Assembly (NCBI GenBank): GCA_963812795.1
Contig: CAWEWG010000007.1
Span: forward strand, 310,001-374,000
Length of the DNA stretch: 64,000 nucleotides
Direction of reading: 5' to 3'
From: Hyphomicrobium_A sp963812795
Lineage (GTDB): Bacteria; Pseudomonadota; Alphaproteobacteria; Rhizobiales; Hyphomicrobiaceae
This document shows, piece after piece, positions 54,826 through 64,000 of the stretch. A program made the position numbers and the translations under genes. How positions within the stretch are numbered: position 1 is the first letter of the stretch; every line of letters begins with the position of its first letter. A model generated the notes under the pieces. The model searched no databases. It was not told the DNA's origin and was given only the letters and a program-made list of their open reading frames with translations.

Positions 54826-57800
54826 TCACGACATAGCGATTTCCTTCTCGCGCAAGGCGCGCTCGATGGCGACGTGCAGGTCGTTGATAACCGTCGAGCG
54901 GTGCGCCAGCTGCAGCACGAACGCCCTCACCTCGAATTCGAGGGCGGAAGCGCCGAAGCCGATGAAGAACACGCTGGGTGCCGGAGAATCGAGCACCTGC
55001 GGCGTCGCCTTGACGGCATCAAGGATAGCCATCTGGGCGCGCAGCGTGTCCGTGCCGTAGGCGATGCCGATCTTGAGCGTCACTCGGGTGATGCTGTCGG
55101 TCAGTGTCCAGTTGATCACCTTGTCGGTGATCAGCGACTTGTTCGGGATGATGATCTCCCGGTTCTCGCCGTCGGTCATGCTGGTGGCGCGGATGTGGAT
55201 GCGCGACACGGTGCCGGTGAGGTTGCCGATCGTCACGGTGTCGCCGACGCGCACCGGCCGCTCGAAGAGGATGATGAGGCCGGAGATGAAGTTGGCGACG
55301 ATCTCCTGCAGGCCGAAGCCGACGCCGACGCCGAGTGCCGCCACGATCCACTGCACCTGGTTCCAATCGAAACCGATACTCTGGAAGGCGACGATCAAGC
55401 CGACGATGGCAATCACGTACCGGCTGACCGCACTGATCGCATAGCGCGTGCCGGCCTCGATGCGCAGGCGGTGCAGCGCGGTGATCTCCAGCAGACCCGG
55501 CAGGTTGCGGGCGGCAATGAAGGTGATGACGACGGTCGCCAGCGCCACCATGACGTTGGAAACCGTGACGGGGACGGTACGCGTCGCGCCATCGACCGTC
55601 ATCGCCTGCTGCCAGAGCTGGATGTCGAGCAGCGCCAGCGACGGAAGCGCCTCGCGCCAGAAGAAATAGAGCGCGGCGGCGAGGAGCAGGAACACCGAGA
55701 GCCGCACCAACTGACGTGACTGATCGCTGATCGATGCGATGTCGACCTCGGGCTCCTCGACCGCCGGTGGCGGCAGCTCGCCCGTCGCGGCCTTTGCTTC
55801 AGCTATGGCCTGAGCCCGTGCCCTCTCGCGCCGCTCGACCGCTCGCTTGGTCTCGAGCCGCCGGCGCGCCACCAGAACCTCGCGCATGGCGACGCTGTAG
55901 ACGAGGAACGCGGCAACGATGATGGCCACCGAAAGCAGCAGCCCGTCGCGGAGCTGGGAGGCGCCGTCGTAATAGCCCCACAGCGCGAGGCCGGCGATGG
56001 CGAGCGGCAGCAGCGACAGAAGCGTGTGCCAGATGACGCGTGTCATCCACAACGGATGCGTCGGCGTCAGCCGGTCGGCGATGATGCCGCGCCGCGGGTC
56101 GATCACCCGGGCGATGTAGAGCGATACCGCGATGCCACCGGCAAGAAACGCGAAGCGCCCGAGGCCATCGCGCAGGCTCTGCAGGCTGCTGGCGTTGATC
56201 ATCCCGAGGATGAAGGCGATCGGCGTGATGACGTACTTCAGCCAGACGGTGTTCTGGTAGAGCGTGGCACGCGCCCGCTCGCTCCATCCGAAGTGCGCCG
56301 AGAACAACCCGTTCTGAATGCTGATGAACTGGACTAGCCGCAGGAACAGCAGCAGGGAGGCAACGGCCAGCAATCCGACGCCGACGCCGACCGCGAAGTC
56401 GGCCGCGAGCGGTGGCTGCACGAGCAGCCAACCGGCATAGCCGAACAGCAGGGGCGTCTTGATCGCCAGCAGCGCCGAGATGAGCAGCGCCTCGGGCGTG
56501 CGCAGGTAGTTGTCGGTCGAGTAGCGGCCGACGGCCTCCGCTATCCGCGCAAGGCGTGCAGTGAGGCGGCGCGAGAACGCGACCAGCGCGCTGAAGACAA
56601 ACAGCACGATCGCGGTCGGTATGGGCCGATCGACGGCGCGTTCAAAAAGCGTCTGCCCGGTGGCCTTCCAGGCCTCAACATCCGCGATCCAGCCGAAGCT
56701 GGCGCGCACCTGGTCGAGCCAGCCGATGCCGATCGATCCCGAGCTCGGCAGCCACAGCAGACGGCTGTTAAGCAGCGCCCGCAGCTGCGTCGTCTGATTG
56801 AGGAGGTCGCGCTCGGCGCCGTTCTGCTCGGCAAGCTGGGCTATCCGCGTCACCAGCGCATCCTGCAGCTGCACGTAGAGATCGCGGCGCGCGGCGACGA
56901 GCTTCTCCAGAGCCGGACGCACATGGTCTGGCACGGCCTTCTGCTCGGCGCGCTTAACGTGCGCCGCCAGCACGCGGTCGGCCATGCCGCCGGTGTCGGA
57001 CAGCGCGCGGCGTGCCTCCTCGGCCTGGAGACGCTGCAGACGAGCGTCGACGATGGTCTGGTCGCGGTCGGCGATGCGCCGCTGCAGCCGCGCCGCGTCG
57101 GGAAGCTGCGCGCGCATGGCCCTCAGCAGCTCGCTGAACTCGCCGCCGATGCTGCCGATCTCGAGAACCTGCTGCGCGGCGACCTTGCTGTCGCGCACGC
57201 GCACCAGGTCCGCCTGGATCTCGGCGAGCCGCGACTTGCCTTCATCGAGCGCCCGCGTTGCATCGGTGCTCCGCTCGCGAATGACATCGGTGTCTTTCAC
57301 GTAGGCTTCGAGCAGCGGGTGCTGAGCGGAAAGGCGCTTCGCCTCGCGGTCGGCATCGGCCTGGCGCTTCGCCGCCTCCACTTCCTTCAGCCTGTCGACG
57401 TGCCCCGCGACGATCGGGATGCGCTTTGAGAGCTTGTCGAACTTGGCGGCCGCGAGGTCGCGCCGCGCTGTGGTCGACGCCTGCCGGGCCGGCAAGCTGA
57501 TCAGCTCCTGCTCGAGCAGGTTGAGCTTGGCCGCGCGTGCGCGCCGCTCGGCTGACACGGCCCCGCGCCGCGCATCGACGAGCACGGGATTGGCATCGCC
57601 CGCCTGGGCGTCATCGGGATTTTCCAGCGCATCGAGCGCCTGCTTCTCGACCGTCTGCTCCTCGCGCGCCGCAGTCGCCCGCGTCGCCATCTCGCGCAGA
57701 CGCCCCTCGAGCTGGTCGAGGTCCGCCTTAGTCGTCGCTGCTGCGCTGTTCGAGGCATCGAGCGCCTGCTGGGCCTCGCCGAGCGGCAGCTTGTCGACAC

Positions 57801-58314
57801 GCTTTGTGAATTCTTCCTCGCCCGGCTCCTTACGCAGTGCGTCGAGCTGCTGCTTGGCTTCGGCGATACGTTCCGCCGACCGCTGAGCGGATTCTTGGAA
57901 GCGCTTGGCGGTTGCGGCGCTCGCCGACGCCGCCTCGAGATGCCCAAGCGCGGTGCGCAGGAGTGCAAGCGCCTGATCGCGAATATCCGGTGCGACGTCG
58001 GTTCGCGCCTCGAACTCCTTGATGCGGGATTTCATGCGCTCTATGGCGCGGTCGGCGGCTTCGACCGCTTCGTCGCCACCAGGGGCCGGTGCGGCACCAG
58101 GTCCCGGAACGGCAGCCTTCGCCGCCGAATCTGTCTGGGCCGCTCCCGGTGCCTGCGCTGGGGGCGCCGCTTTTTCCGCCGGCGCCACGACCTTTGCTGC
58201 AGGCGCCACGGTCTTGGGCGCTGCCGGTGCCTGAGCGTAACCCGCCACGGGCATCGCCAACAGAGCAAGCAGGAACGCGCTGCGTCCCAGTTTCAAACGG
58301 GGGAATATCATCAT
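54826..58314 (-). CDS. Large mechanosensitive channel-like protein (DUF3772 + MscS)
   Basis: A 1,162-residue MscK-like protein. After a signal peptide (LGRSAFLLALLAMPVAGYAQ) comes an Ala/Pro-rich linker, then a long periplasmic coiled-coil (about residues 75-520) carrying the DUF3772 region. About ten transmembrane helices follow. The MscS domain is in the last third: QWIVAALGVGVGFGLQEIVA (pore helix), NFISGLIILFERPVRVGDTV and TVSRIHIRATSMTDGENREI. The C-terminal beta domain ends with KIGIAYGTDTLRAQMAILDA. The ATG is taken at 58314; the upstream in-frame extension lacks a signal peptide. Role: membrane-tension relief on osmotic downshift, by family. Confidence 0.88.
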   Translation of the reverse strand: MMIFPRLKLGRSAFLLALLAMPVAGYAQAPAAPKTVAPAAKVVAPAEKAAPPAQAPGAAQTDSAAKAAVPGPGAAPAPGGDEAVEAADRAIERMKSRIKEFEARTDVAPDIRDQALALLRTALGHLEAASASAATAKRFQESAQRSAERIAEAKQQLDALRKEPGEEEFTKRVDKLPLGEAQQALDASNSAAATTKADLDQLEGRLREMATRATAAREEQTVEKQALDALENPDDAQAGDANPVLVDARRGAVSAERRARAAKLNLLEQELISLPARQASTTARRDLAAAKFDKLSKRIPIVAGHVDRLKEVEAAKRQADADREAKRLSAQHPLLEAYVKDTDVIRERSTDATRALDEGKSRLAEIQADLVRVRDSKVAAQQVLEIGSIGGEFSELLRAMRAQLPDAARLQRRIADRDQTIVDARLQRLQAEEARRALSDTGGMADRVLAAHVKRAEQKAVPDHVRPALEKLVAARRDLYVQLQDALVTRIAQLAEQNGAERDLLNQTTQLRALLNSRLLWLPSSGSIGIGWLDQVRASFGWIADVEAWKATGQTLFERAVDRPIPTAIVLFVFSALVAFSRRLTARLARIAEAVGRYSTDNYLRTPEALLISALLAIKTPLLFGYAGWLLVQPPLAADFAVGVGVGLLAVASLLLFLRLVQFISIQNGLFSAHFGWSERARATLYQNTVWLKYVITPIAFILGMINASSLQSLRDGLGRFAFLAGGIAVSLYIARVIDPRRGIIADRLTPTHPLWMTRVIWHTLLSLLPLAIAGLALWGYYDGASQLRDGLLLSVAIIVAAFLVYSVAMREVLVARRRLETKRAVERRERARAQAIAEAKAATGELPPPAVEEPEVDIASISDQSRQLVRLSVFLLLAAALYFFWREALPSLALLDIQLWQQAMTVDGATRTVPVTVSNVMVALATVVITFIAARNLPGLLEITALHRLRIEAGTRYAISAVSRYVIAIVGLIVAFQSIGFDWNQVQWIVAALGVGVGFGLQEIVANFISGLIILFERPVRVGDTVTIGNLTGTVSRIHIRATSMTDGENREIIIPNKSLITDKVINWTLTDSITRVTLKIGIAYGTDTLRAQMAILDAVKATPQVLDSPAPSVFFIGFGASALEFEVRAFVLQLAHRSTVINDLHVAIERALREKEIAMS

Positions 58315-58794
58315 GGCGCCGAAGTAGCCGCATTGCTGGTGGCAATTAAGGCACTCAACCAAATTCTGACGAAGCACCCTGTGATCGCTAGCTTTTTCTT
58401 CTTTTAGGCTTTTATGCGGCATGTGATCCGGAGACGGATCGCCGATCGTATTTCGTTCAAGCCCGACATGGCGAGGCACTAGGAAATTGCAGTCCGGATG
58501 TGACTGGCCGGCTCGCCTGGCAGACGATGCCCTGCGAGCGGCGGGTATGATGAATCCGGATGCGTTTGATGACCGCTTCGGGTCAAGAGCGGATAGGGAT
58601 GCGGGACAAACGGCAAGTCCCCTTAGGGCCTGAAGCGGACCGCTGCGTTGACATCTCCGTCATCAGCTACGGGACACAAGCCGACTCTGATCGGCTGCGG
58701 GATCATTTCGAGCAAGCTCAAGGACCGACTATCCCCCCTTGGCAAAACGGACCGCACCCTGCTCAATCATCGGCAATAGCTCGCAACTAACTCG
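58315..58794. other. Divergent promoter region with a repeat copy
   Basis: This 480-base gap separates the divergent channel and phosphorylase genes. It includes a copy of a short dispersed sequence, GGGTCAAGAGCGGA, at 58580-58593, resembling 62982-62995. No coding region looks real. Confidence 0.5.
58580..58593 (+). repeat. Short dispersed repeat, copy 1
   Basis: GGGTCAAGAGCGGA here and GGGTCAGAAGCGGA at 62982-62995 agree at 12 of 14 bases. The context GACCGCTTCGGGTCAAGAGC resembles degenerate intergenic sequences common in Bradyrhizobium-like genomes. Confidence 0.35.
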
Positions 58795-61700
58795 ATGAGA
58801 CCACGCATGACGCGTCCTGGCGCGCGCATCTACACGACGCCCCGCGATAGCGACCTCGGTCTGCAACGCCTGGAAAATTCGGCGGGCCTTTCCATCAGCG
58901 CGCTCCCGAATGGCTGCATCTTCGCGATCGAGCACAAGACGGGCCGCGGCCTGCACGATGCTCAACCAGGTGCTCGGCTCGCCGGTCGGCGGCAGCATTG
59001 GACGCATCTATCTCCGCACCGGTGGGCCAGCGCCCCACATCACGCAGGTGCTCGGACCGAGCGCGAAAATCCACTTCGGCGCTGCCGATGACCGCTTCGT
59101 ATGGGACGGTGAAACAGGTGGCGTCCATCACCGCCTCACGCTGTGGCTCCATCCTCGGGAGAACATCTGGCTGTGGCACCTCGAAATAGCCAACAAGCGT
59201 GCGGCAGATCTGTCGGCCGATGCAATTCTGATCCAGGACATCGGCCTGGGCGAGCGCGGCTTTCTGATGAACAACGAGGCTTACGCCTCGCAGTATATCG
59301 ATCATCATATTGCGCAGCGACCCGCGGCTCGGACCGGTCGTTATGAGCCGGCAAAATCTTCCGCAGAACGGCAGCTATCCCGTGGATCCTCCACGGCTGC
59401 CTCGAGGGTGCAGCCGGTTTTGCTACCGATGCCTTGCAGGTGTTCGGTCCGGCGTACCGCGATGCCGATTGCATCCGCTGCGATAGCGGCGCCGACCTGC
59501 CGAACCGGCGACTACAGCACGAGGTCGCCTGCGTGGCGATCCAGTCGCGCCGCGTCATCCTAAAATCGGGATCCTCAAACGCGTGGACGTTCGTCGGCTT
59601 CTACGAGTCCAACCACGCCGACGCGTCCAGCGACGCCGACCTTGCGAAGATCGAATTGGCGCAGAAGGCTTTCTGTGAGTTTTTATCCCGCGAAGTAGCG
59701 TTGAGCGAGCCGGTGCGTAGCGTCGTGCAGGACGCACAACCGCTCTTAGCTGATGCCATGAGCGATGAAGAGGTCGCCAGGCGCTACACCATGCGGTCAC
59801 ATGAGGAACGCCAGGGGCGCCTGTTGTCGTTCTTCATCCCCGACGCCGTGCACAATCGTCACGTCGTGCTGCGCGACAAGGAGCGAGGCGTCCCGCGTCG
59901 CCATGGAACATTGCTGCGTACAGGCCAGGGCATGTTGCCCGACGAGGAGACAATGTGCGCCACGTGCTGGATGCACGGGGTGTTTGGCGCGCAGCTTACA
60001 CTTGGCAATACGTCCTTTCACAAGCTCTTCTCGGTCTCGCGTGACCCTTACAACATCACCCGCGCCAGCGGCTTGCGCATCCTTGTCGAGATAGGCGCCG
60101 ATTGGCGGCTGCTCGCCGTGCCCTCGGCCTTCGAAATTGGACTGAGCGACTGCCGCTGGATCTATCGTCTCGACGACCGGACGATCACCGTCCATGCGGT
60201 CGCGGCGGGTGACGATCCTGCGATCCAATGGCAGATCACGGTCGAGGGAAAGCCCTGTCGGTTTCTCGTATTCGGCCATCTCGTCCTCGGCGAGCGCGAA
60301 CTCGACCACGTTGGCCGAATCGAGATCGACGCGACGCGCAAGGAGATCACGTTTCGCCCCGACCCAAATGCACTGTGGGGTCAACGCTATCCGAAGGCCG
60401 TGTATCATCTCGTTGTCAGCACACCCGATGCGGTCGAGAAGATTGGCGGCGATGAATTGCTGTACGCCGACGGACGCCCGCGCGGTGGCGCCTATGTGGC
60501 CCTGCAGACCCGACCGACGCGCGAGCTTTGTTTTGCGGTCGTGGGGTCGTTGCGGGACGCGAGGGCGGCGAAACGTCTGGCAGCTAAGTACGCAGCTGGT
60601 GCCGACAGCTCGGAAATGTTGGCACCCGCGGCGAGCTATTGGGAGCGCGTTACGCGCGGCCTGCGTATCACCGGCCGCCACCCCGATGTTTCCGCTCTCA
60701 ATACGATATTTCCTTGGCTTGCTCACAACGCGATGATGCACTTGACGGTGCCACACGGCCTCGAACAGTACACGGGTGCGGCGTGGGGCACGCGCGACGT
60801 CTGCCAGGGACCTGTTGAATTCTTCCTGTCGCTCGAACACGACGAGCCGGTCAAAGAGATTCTCCGGATCGTCTTCGCACAGCAATACGAACAGCGAGGC
60901 GACTGGCCTCAATGGTTCATGCTCGAGCCATACTCGAGCATCCAAGACCGGCATTGCCACGGCGACGTCATCATCTGGCCGCTCAAGGCACTCTGCGACT
61001 ACCTCGAATGCACCAACGATCTGGCGTTCCTGGAAGAGCCCGTCGCTTGGCGACGCGAAGCCGATTTTGAGCGGACGGAGCGCAAGGATCTCGATCTTTG
61101 CGCACGTCGAAAAATTGCTCGCCACCCTATCGGAACGGTTCATTCCGGGAACGCGGTTGCTTCAATACGGCGAGGGCGATTGGAACGACTCGCTGCAGCC
61201 GGTCGATCCGAAGATGCGCGAATGGATGGTGAGCAGCTGGTCGGTGGCGCTGCTGTTCCAGCAAATCAACCGCTATGCGGAGGTGTTGCGCCGGACGAAA
61301 CGAATAGACCAAGCGGAGTCATTGGGCCGTCTCGCCGACGAGATGCGCGCAGACTTCAATCGCTACCTCATCCGGGACGAGACCGTGGCCGGCTACGCCC
61401 TGTTCGATCCGGGCGGCGATCGCCCCAAGCTCTTGCTGCACCCCACGGACACGACCACTGGCCTGAGCTATTCCCTCCTGCCGATGACGCGCAGCATCAT
61501 CGCCGGACTATTCACGCCGGAACAGGCGCGGCACCATCTGCAGCTCATTCGCGAGCATCTGCTGTTTCCCGATGGTGTGCGGCTGATGGACAGACCGGTG
61601 AGGTACCGCGGCGGGCCGGAGCAGGTCTTCCGCCGCGCCGAGTCAGCGTCCTTTTTCGGACGCGAGATCGGCCTCATGTATGTCCACGCACACCTTCGTT

Positions 61701-62098
61701 ACGCCGAAGCGCTTGCCGTGCTCGGCGAGGCTGACGCGCTCTGGGAGGCGCTGCTGGTGGTGAACCCAATCGCGATCACCGATCGTCTCGCGAACGGCTC
61801 GCTCCGCCAGCGCAATGCCTACTTCAGCAGCAGTGACGCCGCATTCGGCGATCGCTATCAGGCCGAGAATAATTGGGAAGACGTCAAGGCTGGTCGCATA
61901 GCCGTTGACGGCGGCTGGCGGATCTATTCCAGCGGCCCCGGCCTTTACGCGAGCGTGCTGCTTCGCCAAGCGCTCGGACGGCGCCGGTATTTCGGAGCGC
62001 GCAGCGCGACACCGCTGCTCCCGACGTGGCTGGAGAAGGTGACGCTGGAAATGGCGATCAAGGGACGCTCTGATCAGCGGAATATTCGCGACAATTAG
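58795..62098 (+). CDS. GH94-like disaccharide phosphorylase (GH36-type fold), multiply frameshifted
   Basis: A large protein of about 1,100 residues when corrected. The N-terminal beta-sandwich domain shows VGGSIGRIYLRTGGPAPHIT and NNEAYASQYIDHHIAQ; the catalytic barrel shows WLAHNAMMHLTVPHGLEQYTGAAW-type sequence, QWFMLEPYSSIQDRHCHGD and the general acid region LLQYGEGDWNDSLQPVDP. The GDWND motif is that of cellobiose-phosphorylase-like (GH94 clan) enzymes. The end has RRAESASFFGREIGLMYVHA. Frame changes occur near 58,950, 59,330, 59,388 and 61,075. The specific sugar is not clear; a beta-glucan or disaccharide phosphorylase is possible. Divergent from the channel gene, no transporter nearby. 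Confidence 0.8.
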
Positions 62099-62338
62099 CA
62101 GCGTCAGCTCAGCCGGGACGACCTCAACTTGTGGTACTGGGGGCAAAGCTGACGGGTCGGAAGAACTTGCCGGCTTGCTTGCTGTGGGATTTTCGTGAGG
62201 TGGTTGTTCGGAATTCGTGAGGTCGCGGGTGCGGGACTTTGCACGGTGCCGATAAGTTTGGCCCGCGGCCGAGCTTTTGGATGGCGTTAGCAGCGGATCC
62301 GCGGAGTGACGCTTCAGCTGGTGGGGGAGTCTGCACCG

Positions 62339-62926
62339 ATGGTTTATTTCCTCGATAGCGGAGTAAATCTGCTCCTCAACGTTGCCGGCTTTGCGGGTCT
62401 TGAGAGCCCGCATCAAGTCCTGATCGCGATCGTCCTCGCATCAGGGGCCGTGCTCTGGAACCAGACGCTCGTGCCGCGGTGGGCGCTGACTGCCTTCTTC
62501 ACGTTGATGTTTATCGCCGCTACCGTCGCCGTCTTTGCGGTGGTGTCGGGACTGCAATCGACGTGCGTATACAGTTATGACGAGAAGAAGCCGATCTTCG
62601 CTGACAGTCTCGAGCGCAAGCTGACATGGCAGGAGGTCAGATCGCTCGACTGTCCCACCCTATGGGTGGCTCGGAACGAGTTGTATTACCGAAGCAACTA
62701 CTGCTTTTTTACGCCGATTGGCTTTTCCTACTTCGGCAACAATTCCACTTGCGATCCGGCAGTCGAGAAACCGCGGACGCAGATCGGGGATGAAAACACC
62801 AAACTCATCCTGAGGATGGAAACAAGGAAAGCTTGTCGCAACCCGATGGACAGCTGCAGGGCGCTTAGCAAGGCAAAGTCATCAAAGCTCGACCTAAAAC
62901 GGTCGACGACAAAAGTGCAGCAGTGA
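62339..62926 (+). CDS. Membrane protein with YARHG-like domain
   Basis: A 195-residue protein from the ATG at 62339, which has GGGGGAG ten bases upstream. Two hydrophobic helices (HQVLIAIVLASGAVLWN and ALTAFFTLMFIAATVAVFAVV) precede an extracytoplasmic domain. In it, LDCPTLWVARNELYYRSNYCFFTP fits the YARHG pattern (W-x-ARNE-x-Y-x(R)-x-YCF). The C-terminal tail is Lys-rich. YARHG domains are thought to act at the cell surface. Unlike the flanking genes its codon use is less GC-rich, so it may have arrived by transfer. Confidence 0.6.
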   Translation: MVYFLDSGVNLLLNVAGFAGLESPHQVLIAIVLASGAVLWNQTLVPRWALTAFFTLMFIAATVAVFAVVSGLQSTCVYSYDEKKPIFADSLERKLTWQEVRSLDCPTLWVARNELYYRSNYCFFTPIGFSYFGNNSTCDPAVEKPRTQIGDENTKLILRMETRKACRNPMDSCRALSKAKSSKLDLKRSTTKVQQ

Positions 62927-62981
62927 GTATCGCCGGTTCTGCGCCGAACTCAGTTGCGATCAGCAGCCGGTCCACACATTA

Positions 62982-62995
62982 GGGTCAGAAGCGGA
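62982..62995 (+). repeat. Short dispersed repeat, copy 2
   Basis: GGGTCAGAAGCGGA, see copy 1 at 58580-58593. It sits just before the stop of the truncated GTPase gene, in the 77-base gap. Confidence 0.35.
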
Positions 62996-63003
62996 CGACG
63001 AAT

Positions 63004-64000
63004 TCAGCGAGCGTGCGAGAGGGCCAGCAGCTCCTGATCGGGAGGCGCGCCGGCGACTGCAACTTCGTTCTTGCTGCCAGAAGCCAGCAGGTTTTGCAGT
63101 CCATCGAATTCGACGTCGAGCCGGGCGAGAGGCAGCAGGACTGCTCGCGCGACTGCGTAGTCGGCAAATGCGCTCGGATCGCGTAAGGCGGAGCGCGCAA
63201 GCTCAAAGCGCAATAGCGCGGTGAGGTCAGCGGCGATCAGCCCGGCGTACCGGCGCGCCGGCATCCCCTGCCGGGGAACGCGCCGGTATCTGTCGTCTGC
63301 CGCAGCAGGCCAGTGGTCGTCACGCTCGATACTGCCGGGACGCGCCAGCTCCAACGATCGCGCAAACCGCCGCAACATCTCATGCATGACCTTGCCAAGA
63401 TCATCGGGCGCGCCACCAAGGCCACCGAGCAGCCTGGCGCAATCGGCTTCCCAATCCCTGAGAATACTGGCCTCGGGGGATTTCAGCCGGGCGCGTGCCA
63501 GCTGATGGAAGGTCAATCGTGCCAGTCGCCGCACGATCCTTTCGACTTTACGCGCACGCCGGTCACGGATTTCCGCGGCCCAGACGCGAACCTGTCCGAG
63601 GAGGGTGATCGCGCTGGCGTCGGACGTGCGTCCGTTGGTGCGCCGAGACTTTCCGGCGTCGGTCGCAGACACGAGGATGACGTCGCGGAACATGTCGCCG
63701 GCCGCCTGCGCGCAGCCGCCACTCGATCTTCATAGCGTCACCGGGATCCTCCAGAGCATCCTTGTGGGTGGCCACGAGCAGGGCATTGCGCCAGCTGCGG
63801 CGCGGAAGCGCGGACCAGAAGGCTCGCTCGCTTTCCGTCCAAGCGCGCGTTGCCACGGTGCACCAAATGCGAATGTCGCCGTCGACGTTCACGCCGCCGG
63901 CACTCGGACAACGCCGGCGTGTCGAGGATCTCGAATTCGGTCAAACGTTCGCTGGGCAGGCCGATCTCCAGGGCCTTGAGCTCCACAGCTCGCCGGCAGC
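63004..64000 (-). CDS. P-loop GTPase-like protein, N-terminus beyond window, frameshifted
   Basis: The gene enters from the right edge, so the Walker A motif is not visible. The first visible part shows LTEFEILDTPAL, a G3 (DxPG-like) segment, then after frame changes near 63,890 and 63,690 NVDGDIRIWCTVATRAWTES and LLVATHKDALED (G4, THKD in place of NKxD). The rest, with RVWAAEIRDRRARKVERIVR and a long helical region, resembles dynamin/Septin-like large GTPases. The stop is at 63004-63006. Partner and role unknown; it could be part of a longer two-gene dynamin system, but the neighbours beyond the window are not known. Confidence 0.6.

Noticed and set aside
58560..58790. Small plus-strand frame (76 codons) in the divergent gap
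   Set aside because: No ribosome site or homology; it spans a dispersed repeat and promoter DNA.
1..64000. CRISPR array, prophage, transposon, rRNA operon, toxin-antitoxin or restriction system
   Set aside because: No regular direct repeats, integrase, transposase, rRNA sequence, or paired toxin/antitoxin or methylase/nuclease genes were seen on either strand.

Overview
The window is about 64 kb of GC-rich chromosomal DNA from an alphaproteobacterium, most likely a member of the Hyphomicrobiales. The clues are the biotin operon order bioB-bioF-bioD-bioA-bioZ, a heme-uptake locus with HmuP and HutX, the run ComF / glutaredoxin 3 / nitrilase-like hydrolase / DUF1178, a DUF2126-type transglutaminase, an OpgC-type glucan acyltransferase and an NAD-dependent formate dehydrogenase. 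No phage, transposase, CRISPR array or rRNA gene was seen. About twenty otherwise recognisable genes are interrupted by one or more single-base frame changes. The broken halves keep all family motifs in adjacent frames, so most of these look like sequencing or assembly indels rather than real decay. They are annotated as one locus each.

Layout, left: the start of a transglutaminase (minus), a zinc metallopeptidase, a FecR-domain protein divergent from a TPR protein, a porin, a GGDEF protein, and a sitABCD manganese/iron ABC transporter behind a perfect Fur/Mur-like palindrome (1-9.7 kb). Then come an RND efflux pump with its fusion protein, a ROK-family sugar kinase and a low-affinity iron permease (9.7-16 kb). 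A trehalose cluster follows, transcribed leftwards: GH15 enzyme, otsA, a PfkB kinase, otsB (16-21.4 kb).

Middle: a short-chain dehydrogenase, then the heme-uptake region (22.8-31.1 kb) with hmuTUV divergent from a TonB receptor, an IsdG-like heme-degrading monooxygenase, HutX, a small membrane protein, a GST and hmuP. The hmuT/receptor and hmuP promoter regions share a 16-bp motif. Next are housekeeping genes (mutT, methyltransferase, comF, grxC, nitrilase-like, DUF1178), an alkaline phosphatase facing a GntR/UTRA regulator, and the biotin operon (38.7-43.8 kb).

Right: an OpgC acyltransferase overlapping an SGNH hydrolase, a DUF1772 protein and an SPFH protein. They are followed by an unusual pair of overlapping, degenerate tRNA-like genes beside a GC-rich structured stretch (47.7-48.1 kb). 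The end holds a GMC oxidoreductase carrying a ferredoxin-like Cys cluster, formate dehydrogenase, an alpha/beta hydrolase, an LprI-like protein, a gene-poor stretch (54-54.8 kb), a large DUF3772/MscS channel, a GH94-like phosphorylase, a YARHG-like membrane protein and a truncated GTPase. Themes that recur are metal and heme acquisition, trehalose and periplasmic-glucan (osmotic) metabolism, and efflux. No large unknown multi-gene system stands out; the strongest unexplained signals are non-coding: the tRNA-like pair, several long inverted repeats and the shared heme-promoter motif.
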